This document shows, one piece after another, positions 56,982 to 64,000 of a DNA stretch of 64,000 bases (positions are counted from its first letter, which is position 1; each line of letters opens with the position of its first letter). Below the pieces are notes generated by a model that searched no databases, was not told where the DNA came from, and was given only the letters and a program-made list of their open reading frames with translations. Both the position numbers and the translations under genes were made by a program. Source of the DNA: Thermoleophilia bacterium (GTDB lineage: Bacteria > Actinomycetota > Thermoleophilia > UBA2241); the NCBI GenBank assembly GCA_041393415.1, contig JAWKKE010000003.1, forward strand, positions 124,001-188,000. The letters are read 5' to 3'.

Positions 56982-58472
56982 TCAGCTCTGGAGGCACATC
57001 TCGTGCTCGGCGTCGTACAGGACGACGCGATCGCGGCCGCAGCGCTTTGCCTCGTACAGCGCCACATCGGACAGGCCGATCAGCGCGTCGAGGTCCGTGG
57101 CGTCGCGCGGACACGTGGCAATGCCAATGCTGATGGTGACACTCGCGTTGGCAGGAAGGCCGAGGCCGGTGTAGCGCGTCTCGTGAAGCGTTCTGCGCAC
57201 GCGTTCGGCCACGTAGCGAGCATTCTCTGCCATGGTATTCGGGAGGAGAACAGCGAACTCCTCGCCTCCATATCGCGCACACACGTCGCTGGTGCGGAGC
57301 GCGGCCTGCATTGCACGCGCCACTGTCTGCAGCACACGATCCCCGGTTGCGTGTCCGTACGAGTCGTTGAACTGCTTGAAGTGATCGATGTCGACCATCA
57401 GGATGCTGAGGGGGTTCTTGTGCCGCAAGGAGCGCTCGATCTCCTCGCTGGCACGACTCATGAAGAAGCGTCGATTGTAGAGATGAGTGAGGTGGTCCGT
57501 CACGACTTGGCGGCGGATTGCATCGTATTTGTGAGCGCTTGAGAGTGCGCTTTGTACGTGGTTCTGCAGGGCGACGAGTACTTCATCGGTCACGCCCTGC
57601 AAGTGATCGTCGCTGGTTGCGGTCAGCAGGAGCCCCATGTGGCCGAGATTCTCGGCGCGAACTGGCAAGACTATTTGATGGGACATCGTTTGCGGGAAGA
57701 GCGAGCACGTATGGCCCTGAACGCGCGTCAGCGAGCCGCTTGTGATCGCGCGTCGTACTGGGCAGTCTGGTGTCGATGCGCAGCAGTCGGCGGAGAGATG
57801 GGGCGAGAGCACTCCCTGCGCGCCTTCTAGTGAGAACGTGCGTGATTCCTCGTCAAGGAGCAGGAGCGCGGTGAAGTCGCACTTCAAGAACGATCTCGTC
57901 GAAGAGAGGACCCGCTCGACCGTCTCCTGATATGGGAGCGCACAGTTCATCTCCTTGCCTAGCTGACCGACATCGATGAGCTGGCGGTTCAGTTCTTGGG
58001 CGCGGCGATAGTCGTTGCGCAGTTCTTCGGCCACCCACTCGCTATCACGCGCTGCGCCGAAAGCAGCGACGAGCGTGTTCACCACATGGGAGAGCTCACG
58101 TGTCTCGCTGCGGAATCGAGGGTCGTTGCCGGAGAACTCTTCGCCCAGTCGCAGTCGGGAGCGCTCGATGAGCCGATGAATCGGGCGGAACACCAGGAAG
58201 TGGTTGGCAGTGATGATCATGACGAATGCCACTGCGAAAATGGTCGCGAGTTGCCATCCGAAGACGATCGTGCCGAGGAGCGCAGCCATGACGAAGAGCG
58301 TCGCAAGCACCGCTGCGACGAGGGTAGCGCTCTTCAGCTCAGAGCTGACACCGCGTCTTAGAGGGGAGCCTGTGTCCCGAATCTGGGTGTTGGAGTCTGC
58401 CGTCGCGTCCGCCTTATCTGGAGCTTGCGGCCGCCTGTGATATCGGCAGGATGGAGGTGCTACATGAGTCAC
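56982..58472 (-). CDS. Membrane-bound GAF-GGDEF diguanylate cyclase
   Basis: 496 residues. Two N-terminal membrane helices (about 47-90: LVAAVLATLFVMAALLGTIVF, ATIFAVAFVMIITANHFLVF), a linker helix, a GAF domain (about 170-315), then GGDEF with RRFFMSRASEEI, MVDIDHFKQFNDSYGH and the active GGEEF. An RxxD inhibitory site (RTSD) lies five residues before GGEEF, so the product, cyclic di-GMP, should inhibit it. The GTG at 58472 lies 12 bp after the receiver gene's stop. Last gene of a three-gene signalling operon. Confidence 0.93.
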   Translation of the reverse strand: MTHVAPPSCRYHRRPQAPDKADATADSNTQIRDTGSPLRRGVSSELKSATLVAAVLATLFVMAALLGTIVFGWQLATIFAVAFVMIITANHFLVFRPIHRLIERSRLRLGEEFSGNDPRFRSETRELSHVVNTLVAAFGAARDSEWVAEELRNDYRRAQELNRQLIDVGQLGKEMNCALPYQETVERVLSSTRSFLKCDFTALLLLDEESRTFSLEGAQGVLSPHLSADCCASTPDCPVRRAITSGSLTRVQGHTCSLFPQTMSHQIVLPVRAENLGHMGLLLTATSDDHLQGVTDEVLVALQNHVQSALSSAHKYDAIRRQVVTDHLTHLYNRRFFMSRASEEIERSLRHKNPLSILMVDIDHFKQFNDSYGHATGDRVLQTVARAMQAALRTSDVCARYGGEEFAVLLPNTMAENARYVAERVRRTLHETRYTGLGLPANASVTISIGIATCPRDATDLDALIGLSDVALYEAKRCGRDRVVLYDAEHEMCLQS

Positions 58473-58484
58473 GCAGGTGCGCTT

Positions 58485-58853
58485 CTAGGAGGAGAGGTAC
58501 TCCTGGACAACCGTGAGAACCTGGGCGATCCGGAACGGCTTCGTGATATACCCGTCGATGCCTGCGGTCGTCGCGCGCTCCATGTCGGTCATCATGGCTT
58601 TGGCGGAGAGCCCTACGACTGGGATTCGCGCAGTCCCTGCGTCAGCCTTGAGTTCACAGACCGCTTCATAGCCACTGAGTTCGGGCATCATCATGTCGAG
58701 GAGTACGAGGTCTGGGTGGAACTCCTTGACTCGGTCGACTGCTTCACGACCGTTGGTTGCCTTGTAGACAGTGTATCCCTGTGTCTCGAGCGACATCGAT
58801 ACGATGCCCAAGATATCTGGGTCGTCGTCGGCGACCAGGATGGCCTTCGACAT
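58485..58853 (-). CDS. Stand-alone receiver-domain response regulator
   Basis: 122 residues, a receiver domain only. Acidic pocket ADDDPDI, phosphoacceptor Asp53 in LVLLDMMMPELSG, switch residue in VVGLSAKAM, and Lys in GYITKPF. With no output domain it probably relays phosphate from the kinase upstream, perhaps to the diguanylate cyclase pathway downstream. The ATG at 58853 has GAGGAGG and sits 10 bp after the kinase stop. The stop is TAG. Confidence 0.93.
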   Translation of the reverse strand: MSKAILVADDDPDILGIVSMSLETQGYTVYKATNGREAVDRVKEFHPDLVLLDMMMPELSGYEAVCELKADAGTARIPVVGLSAKAMMTDMERATTAGIDGYITKPFRIAQVLTVVQEYLSS

Positions 58854-58863
58854 GTGATCCTCC

Positions 58864-60702
58864 TCAGCTGATCTTGCCCGCCGCCAGTGGATCCGCCGGC
58901 TTGGTAGCTATCGGCAAGGTGAAGACGAAGCTGGAGCCCTTGGCAAGCTTGCTCTGCAGGCGGATGGTGCCGCCGTGGAGTTCGACGAGTTCGCGGACAA
59001 TGGCGAGGCCAAGGCCGGTTCCGCCCTGCGTGCGTGTCGCCGAGGAGTCAATCTGTGTGAAGCGCTGGAACACTTTGTCTTGGTCCTCTTTCGCGATGCC
59101 GATGCCCGTGTCGTTGACCCAGATCTCGACGAGGTCGCCAAGCGGTCGCGCTTCCACGCTCACGTTGCCGTTGTCATGCGTGTACTTGATGCCGTTTGTC
59201 AGGAGGTTGAGCAGTATCTGGTTCAACTTCGCGGGGTCTGCAAGTAGCAGCGGGAGATCCGTCGGGAGGAATGTGGAAATGCGGATGTGCTTCTCTTGTG
59301 CTCGGGGCTTGACGGTCGGGAGGACGCCGAGCAACGCCGCACGGAGATCGATTGGCTCCTTGTTCAGCTCGAGCCGGCCCGACTCGATCTTCGTGAGATC
59401 GAGAACATCATTTATGAGACCGAGAAGGGTCTCCCCATTGCGAAGGATGCTATCGACGAATGCTGCCTGCTTGTCGTTCAGCTCTCCGGTCATCCCGCTG
59501 AGCAACATGTCGCTGTAGCCAATTACCGATGTGAGAGGTGTGCGCAGCTCATGGCTCATAGTGGCCATGAAGTCGCTCTTCAGTTGGTCCAGGTGTGTGA
59601 GCTCCTCGTTCTTGCGCTCGAGTTCGTCATGAACCTGAATCGTGCGCAGCGCGACTGCCGCGAGGTCGCTGAGGGTTCTTACGGTGGAGAGCGTCGCGTC
59701 GGCGATTTGCTGATCCTTCTCATAGACGAGGACGAGGACGCCGCGTAGCTCGTCCTTCGTTCTCAGTGGGGCAACCAGAATGCCGTGGTAGCCTTCCTTC
59801 TCGACCGTCTTCAGGAACAACCGATCCTGATCGTTCGTCACCGATTGGATATGGCGAATGCCATCGTCGGCAACGTCGGCAATCCCCAGGCTGGCGAGCT
59901 TCCTAGCCAGTGACTGTTCCATGGAACCGTGCACGCCCTTCTCGTCCCACTCGCCAGTGCGCGGGTTGAAGACGAGCGTGAAGCCGGCTCTCAGTCCGGT
60001 GACCGCGGCGACGCGCTCCAGTGTCTCCGCCATGAGCCCGGCGGCGTCCTGATAGCGCATGAACAACGTGCTGCTCTCGCACATGGTCGCGAGCTGCTCG
60101 TTCTCGATCTGCAGGCGATCCAGCTGGGATTCGGCGTCGGCCTTCGCTGCTGCGAGCTCTGTGTTGCCGCGCACCAGAGTAGCTGCGAGTCGCCCGGAGA
60201 GAAGCGACACGACGAGGAAGGCAGACACGTGAAGGGAGAGGATAAGAACGGCCCGGTCGGAGGGAAGGCTGATTGTGGCGAAGATTGCTGCTGGGCTGAG
60301 CTGCCCGGACTGCTGGAGCTGCCACACGGCCACATAGCTGACACCAGCCACGGCGGCGGCGACATACGGGCTCCAGGCCGGGAGAAACACGCCGGCAACC
60401 ATTATCGGCCACACATAGAGGATGGCGACGGCGTAGGGCATGGAGCCGGTCATAGCGATCCCGACGGTGATCAACGCGATGTCGACCGCCACCATCACCG
60501 CGGCAAGGGGTCGAACAGGGACGTGCGATTCTGCAAGGAAGAAAGGCAGGGTGACGAGCGCCAGAACCAGAAGCGCGATGCCCACTTCGTCGAAACGAAG
60601 CCCCTGATCCTGGCTGCGCACCCAAAGGACCGCCAGGATGACGGCGAGGGATGTGAGGACTCTCGTGAAGAGAACGTCGTGAAGCTGTCGTTGTAGGTTC
60701 AT
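58864..60702 (-). CDS. Membrane sensor histidine kinase with GAF domain
   Basis: 612 residues. About six N-terminal helices to residue 180 (for example VLTSLAVILAVLWVRS, ALLVLALVTLPFFLA), a coiled linker (AAAKADAESQLDRLQIENEQL), a GAF domain (about 205-350), then HisKA with His384 in FMATMSHELRTPLTSVIG. The ATPase domain has N (NQILLNLLTNGIKYT), G1 (VNDTGIGIAKED), F (FQRFTQ) and G2 (GGTGLGLAIVREL) boxes. First gene of the operon with the receiver and GGDEF genes. The signal is unknown. Confidence 0.95.
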   Translation of the reverse strand: MNLQRQLHDVLFTRVLTSLAVILAVLWVRSQDQGLRFDEVGIALLVLALVTLPFFLAESHVPVRPLAAVMVAVDIALITVGIAMTGSMPYAVAILYVWPIMVAGVFLPAWSPYVAAAVAGVSYVAVWQLQQSGQLSPAAIFATISLPSDRAVLILSLHVSAFLVVSLLSGRLAATLVRGNTELAAAKADAESQLDRLQIENEQLATMCESSTLFMRYQDAAGLMAETLERVAAVTGLRAGFTLVFNPRTGEWDEKGVHGSMEQSLARKLASLGIADVADDGIRHIQSVTNDQDRLFLKTVEKEGYHGILVAPLRTKDELRGVLVLVYEKDQQIADATLSTVRTLSDLAAVALRTIQVHDELERKNEELTHLDQLKSDFMATMSHELRTPLTSVIGYSDMLLSGMTGELNDKQAAFVDSILRNGETLLGLINDVLDLTKIESGRLELNKEPIDLRAALLGVLPTVKPRAQEKHIRISTFLPTDLPLLLADPAKLNQILLNLLTNGIKYTHDNGNVSVEARPLGDLVEIWVNDTGIGIAKEDQDKVFQRFTQIDSSATRTQGGTGLGLAIVRELVELHGGTIRLQSKLAKGSSFVFTLPIATKPADPLAAGKIS

Positions 60703-60781
60703 ACCCGACTGTCTTAGGTGGCAGGTAGAGTATTCTATCGGCGCCGGCGCCTGTTGAAAGGGGACGCTTGATCCATGTCAC

Positions 60782-60797
60782 ATGATCGGCTGATCAT
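60782..60797. promoter_or_regulatory. Small palindrome upstream of the membrane-protein gene
   Basis: ATGATC at 60782-60787 and GATCAT at 60792-60797 are complementary across GGCT, in the 140-bp gap between the kinase and the divergent gene at 60843. Possible operator; weak. Confidence 0.25.
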
Positions 60798-60842
60798 TGC
60801 AGGGCGTGAGCTTTCTTGCGACCTCAGTCAAGGTGACGAGGT

Positions 60843-62561
60843 ATGACGCCTGCGCGTGAAGCCGGGTGGCCAGGTGCGCCGGGTTCAGTTGCGGCGAGTT
60901 TGCCATCGGCACCCCCGGCAGCAGTTGCGGCAGCTCGCTTCGGGGTTGACAAGAAGCTCCTTCGACTGTGGGCCGCGAGCACGGCGTTGTGTGGCGCCGT
61001 GGTGACGCTGATGGTCTGGCTCGGAATCCCCGGGTGGGACACCGCTGCACATCTGTACAAAGCCGAACTCGTGCACGACGGCTACTCCATCTTCTGGGAC
61101 AACTACTGGTACGGTGGTAGTTACGGCTCGGTGAACTACGGGTTCGTCTACTACTGGCTCGTGCAGGCGATTCCAGCTGCGATCATCATTACTGTCGCCG
61201 CCGGCTTGGTCCCCGTGCTGTTCCTGATCTATCAGCGGCGTCTGTGGGGCATCGACGACGTGTGGCCGGCGTGGTCCTTCGCGGCCGTGATGGGCATGTA
61301 CTTGGCTCACGGGCAGGATCCGTTCATCCTCTCTCTCGCGATGTGTCTGGGTGGGTTGGCGCTTCTGGCAAGAGGGCGACCGGGCTGGGGTGCCCTGCCT
61401 GTCGCGGTTAGCGTGTTCGTCAATCCGATGGGGCTTGTGGTGACGAGCGTGCTCATGGGGGCCGACGTCTTGGCGCGCCCCGAGACCAGGCGTCGCTACG
61501 CGGTTCTCGCTGCGCTTCTGGCCCCGGTCATCGGCATCAGGTTCGCCATGGGGGTGGTCTTCGCGGAGCCGGGCAACTACCTCAATGAGACGAGCCAGAT
61601 GCTCATCTACCTGGGCTTCGCTCTGGCCGGTGTGGCGCTTGCCGGCGTGAATGCCACACACGCGCGGCGCCCGTTCATCATCCTCTTTCTTCTCTACGCC
61701 GCGGTCTGTCTCTGCTCGTTCGTCACGCCGCAGAGTCCGTTGGGAAACAACGTGGGCAGGTTCTTTCTCGTGTTTGGCCTGCCGCTCATGTTGCTGCTGC
61801 GGCATTCACGGTTGCGGCGGCCATTCACGTACGGCGAGCTGGTTGTGATCCCGATCGTCCTTTTTGCGCTCCTACAGATGAGCACGCCGCTCGACCACTA
61901 CTTCAGCCGTGATGAGCTTCCGCAGACGAAGGCGGCATTCTTCGCCCCCGCCCTCGAAGTTGCTGGTCAACTGTGCGATGAGGATCACCGGATACATGTC
62001 GTGGCACTCCGACGGCACTGGGAGGCGCTGTACTTCCCGGCAGCGGGCTTTCCGATAACTCGCGGGTGGTACCGACAGGCCGATGCCATTCACAACGGCA
62101 TCTTCTATGGCGACTATGATGCAGCCGAGTACGCGGCATGGCTACGGCGGATGGGAGTCGAGTACGTCTTTCTCGCCAACGCGCCTCTAGATCCGTGGAG
62201 CGAGCATGAGGCGCGACTGCTGGAGGACGCGAACGAGTTCACGCTTGTCAGGAAGGCCGGAGCATGGACCGTGTATGGGGTGTCGCGGCCCGAGGGGATG
62301 GTCGTTGGTCTCGATGGCGGAACAGGCCACCTCACTCACATGGGTCACCGCTCGTTTGGACTGACAGTCGATCGACCAGGGACGTACCTTGTCAAGTGCA
62401 CTTGGACGCCTTACTGGAGGCTTGTCGGAGACGGCACCTTGACGAAGGGTAGAGATGGTTTCGTGTCCTTGCGGGCGCCGCGTGCCGGTGCGTATGTCGC
62501 CGTCTTCGAGTTCACTCCGCAGCGTGCTCTCGCGTGTCTGACGGGGCGTGCCGGCGGCTAG
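60843..62561 (+). CDS. Large multi-pass membrane protein, glycosyltransferase-like
   Basis: 572 residues. Around ten helices to residue 360, with a long loop after the first one (GWDTAAHLYKAELVHDGYSI, FWDNYWYGG) carrying Asp and aromatic residues. This resembles the catalytic loop of polyprenyl-sugar glycosyltransferases (GT-C type). A soluble C-terminal domain follows (from about 375): HRIHVVALRRHWEALYFP, WLRRMGVEYVFLAN. The class is commonly labelled 6-pyruvoyl-tetrahydropterin-synthase-related, which is not informative. It probably modifies surface glycans. The stop is TAG. Confidence 0.65.
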   Translation: MTPAREAGWPGAPGSVAASLPSAPPAAVAAARFGVDKKLLRLWAASTALCGAVVTLMVWLGIPGWDTAAHLYKAELVHDGYSIFWDNYWYGGSYGSVNYGFVYYWLVQAIPAAIIITVAAGLVPVLFLIYQRRLWGIDDVWPAWSFAAVMGMYLAHGQDPFILSLAMCLGGLALLARGRPGWGALPVAVSVFVNPMGLVVTSVLMGADVLARPETRRRYAVLAALLAPVIGIRFAMGVVFAEPGNYLNETSQMLIYLGFALAGVALAGVNATHARRPFIILFLLYAAVCLCSFVTPQSPLGNNVGRFFLVFGLPLMLLLRHSRLRRPFTYGELVVIPIVLFALLQMSTPLDHYFSRDELPQTKAAFFAPALEVAGQLCDEDHRIHVVALRRHWEALYFPAAGFPITRGWYRQADAIHNGIFYGDYDAAEYAAWLRRMGVEYVFLANAPLDPWSEHEARLLEDANEFTLVRKAGAWTVYGVSRPEGMVVGLDGGTGHLTHMGHRSFGLTVDRPGTYLVKCTWTPYWRLVGDGTLTKGRDGFVSLRAPRAGAYVAVFEFTPQRALACLTGRAGG

Positions 62562-62674
62562 CCGCTCGCTGCGAGATCATCCTCTGGTGTCGTGGCAGTT
62601 GACGGCACGTGGGGACCGTGGGTACAGTGAAGAAGACCGATTCACTCCGGTCTGGGGAAAGGGACGACACTCTC

Positions 62675-63091
62675 TTGGGACTTCAGCTTACGCGTGGTGG
62701 GGAGTACGCGCTGCGCGCCATGACGTACCTGGCACGGTGCCCGGAGGGCCACGTCGCTTCGCTGCGAGACATCTGCGAGGCTCAAGACATTCCGGAGAGC
62801 TTCCTCGCCAAGATCCTCCAGAGTCTTGCGCGCTCGGGTTTGGCTGTTTCGCAGCGCGGGGCGCACGGTGGTTTCGCGCTGGCCCGCCCTGCTGTCGAGA
62901 TCAGCATGCGCGATATCGTTGAGGCCGTGGACGGCCCAATCGCGCTCAATCGCTGTGTTCTTTGGCCGGATGAGTGTGAGCGCAGCGAGGAGTGCGAAGT
63001 GCACAAAGCGTGGATGCTTGCGCAGGAGCAACTCATGGACGTCCTGGGTACGGTTACGCTTCGAGCGCTTGCTCCGCAGCGCGCCAGCTAG
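62675..63091 (+). CDS. Rrf2-family iron-sulfur transcriptional regulator
   Basis: 138 residues from TTG 62675. The Rrf2 winged helix is clear: LTRGGEYALRAMTYLARCPE, ASLRDICEAQDIPESFLAKILQSLARSGL, and SQRGAHGGFALARPAVEISM. Three Cys in CVLWPDECERSEEC match the [2Fe-2S] ligands of IscR/RsrR-type sensors, so it probably senses iron-sulfur status, oxygen or nitric oxide. The start is uncertain: GTG codons at 62609, 62618 and 62627 are in frame upstream, but the family start fits the TTG. The stop is TAG. Confidence 0.88.
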   Translation: MGLQLTRGGEYALRAMTYLARCPEGHVASLRDICEAQDIPESFLAKILQSLARSGLAVSQRGAHGGFALARPAVEISMRDIVEAVDGPIALNRCVLWPDECERSEECEVHKAWMLAQEQLMDVLGTVTLRALAPQRAS

Positions 63092-63120
63092 GCGGCTTGT
63101 CCGCCTGTCACCCTCCGTGT

Positions 63121-64000
63121 CTAGGCGTGATCGTAGCCTCGGGGGTGGGATTGCATCCATCCCCACGCGTCCCTGACTGCGTCGTCGAGGCTCCGTTGCG
63201 GTCGCCAGCCGAGCGTCGCCGCAGCCCGACGGCTGCTGGCCACCAGCGTTGGGGGGTCACCAGGACGTCGGTCCGCCCTCTCCCGGATCAGTGGAATGCC
63301 CGTCGTCTTCTCTACTGTGTCGAGCACGTGCCGGACAGAATCTCCGCTTCCGGTGCCGAGGTTGAGCACGCCATGTACTGCTGGTAGGAGCGAGAGCGCG
63401 GCGATGTGGGCGTCGGCGAGATCGGCCACGTGGACATAGTCGCGAACGCACGTGCCGTCGGGTGTTGGATAGTCGTCGCCGAATACTCGAATTGGTTTGT
63501 GGGAGCGCGCCGCCTCTAGAGCTAGCGGGATGAGATGCGTTTCCGGAGCATGATCCTCGCCGACGTCACGGAGGGCGCCGCAAGCATTGAAGTAGCGCAG
63601 TGCCGTGAACGCCAGCCGATCATGTCTCTGTGCTTCTTGCAGCAGGCGCTCCGCCGCGAGTTTGGACTCGCCGTAGGGGTTGGTGGGCAAGAGGGGGTCG
63701 TCCTCGTCAATCGGTGTACGAGTGGGCTCGCCGTATACGGCTGCGGTTGAGGAGAAGACAAGACGGTCTACACGGGTTGCCCGCGCCGCCTCGATGACGG
63801 CTCGTGTGCCTTCCACGTTGACGCTGTGGTAGAGATCTGGCTGTCTAACCGACTCGGCAACTTCAGCGAGCGCTGCCATGTGGATGATTGCCTGACAGGA
63901 TCCATCGACCAAAGCGTCCCGCAGGCGGTCGGCGTCGCGAATGTCACCGACGATCAGACTCGCCGCTGGATGAACTGCGGCACGATGTCCGCGGAAGAGG
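63121..64000 (-). CDS. galE: UDP-glucose 4-epimerase, 5' end beyond the window
   Basis: 292 residues of the short-chain dehydrogenase-type epimerase; the frame is open to base 64000, so the N-terminal glycine motif is outside. Seen: SLIVGDIRDADRL, HMAALAEVAESV, FSSTAAVYGEP, the catalytic NPYGESK (Tyr-x-x-x-Lys), LRYFNACGA, GTCVRDYVHVADLADAH and the closing LGWRPQRSLDDAVRDAW. GalE interconverts UDP-glucose and UDP-galactose for surface polysaccharides, fitting the neighbouring glycosyltransferase-like gene. The stop is TAG. Confidence 0.93.
   Translation of the reverse strand, partial: LFRGHRAAVHPAASLIVGDIRDADRLRDALVDGSCQAIIHMAALAEVAESVRQPDLYHSVNVEGTRAVIEAARATRVDRLVFSSTAAVYGEPTRTPIDEDDPLLPTNPYGESKLAAERLLQEAQRHDRLAFTALRYFNACGALRDVGEDHAPETHLIPLALEAARSHKPIRVFGDDYPTPDGTCVRDYVHVADLADAHIAALSLLPAVHGVLNLGTGSGDSVRHVLDTVEKTTGIPLIRERADRRPGDPPTLVASSRRAAATLGWRPQRSLDDAVRDAWGWMQSHPRGYDHA

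Noticed and set aside
1..64000. CRISPR arrays, rRNA genes and tRNA genes, including a pyrrolysine tRNA
   Set aside because: No regularly spaced repeats or tRNA-like cloverleaf were found on reading; a covariance-model scan would be needed to exclude a tRNA completely.

Overview
The window is a high-G+C bacterial chromosome fragment, most likely from an anaerobic actinobacterium. The evidence is the actinobacterial style of the host proteins (class II DAHP synthase, DUF2252, a TPR-fused HExxH metallopeptidase), frequent GTG and TTG starts, a 1450-residue acyl-CoA-dehydratase-type activase, and a corrinoid trimethylamine methyltransferase. The lineage is inference; there is no rRNA or other phylogenetic marker in the window.

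Left host arm (1-12883): the 3' part of an HtrA-like protease, a class II DAHP synthase, a DadA-like FAD oxidoreductase, then a rhodanese, a dimeric-barrel-like protein and a Cys-less peroxiredoxin-like protein on the minus strand. Next is mttB (5770-7239), interrupted by one in-frame TAG at 6751-6753. This is exactly where methanogen MttB carries pyrrolysine, so the window very probably encodes a pyrrolysine protein. Then come a lipoprotein and a membrane protein that share a GspG-like C-terminal domain, a quinone-oxidoreductase-like enzyme, aroA, a small zinc ribbon, and the 5' part of an aldehyde dehydrogenase gene.

Integrated element (about 12884-44783): a roughly 31.9-kb integrative conjugative element splits the aldehyde dehydrogenase gene; its 3' part resumes at 44784. 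A large serine recombinase lies at the right end. The two element ends form an imperfect 17-bp inverted repeat, and joining them gives an attP-like dyad centred on GA inside a GAG shared by both junctions. Removing the element restores a 500-residue aldehyde dehydrogenase in frame. The left part of the element carries an ABC-F ATPase, a DprA-like protein, a MobF relaxase-helicase, a C5 DNA methyltransferase with a second gene embedded in another frame, and cargo: a TetR-controlled membrane-protein cluster, a paired SMR efflux system with a frameshifted TetR regulator, and an AraC regulator. The right part (26236-43266) is a single-direction transfer operon: ArdC-like antirestriction protein, primase-polymerase, SpdB-like DUF2637 protein, ParB-like protein, VirB8-like candidate, cell-wall hydrolase, twin DUF6112 proteins, VirB6-like channel, SCO6880, VirB4 and VirD4. 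A short degenerate motif containing CACCT precedes seven of the uncoupled genes.

Right host arm (45173-64000): metallopeptidase, giant activase, SRPBCC-like protein, DUF2252 protein, MBL-fold hydrolase, a membrane protein, a decayed MBOAT gene, an ArfB/RF-1-like GGQ protein, a TSUP transporter with a DUF1634 partner, a signalling operon (histidine kinase, receiver, GGDEF), a large membrane protein, an Rrf2 regulator, and the 3' part of galE. Host genes use TAG as their stop very often (15 of 28 that I read), whereas the element mostly uses TGA. This separates the two genomes and raises the question of how UAG is read in mttB.
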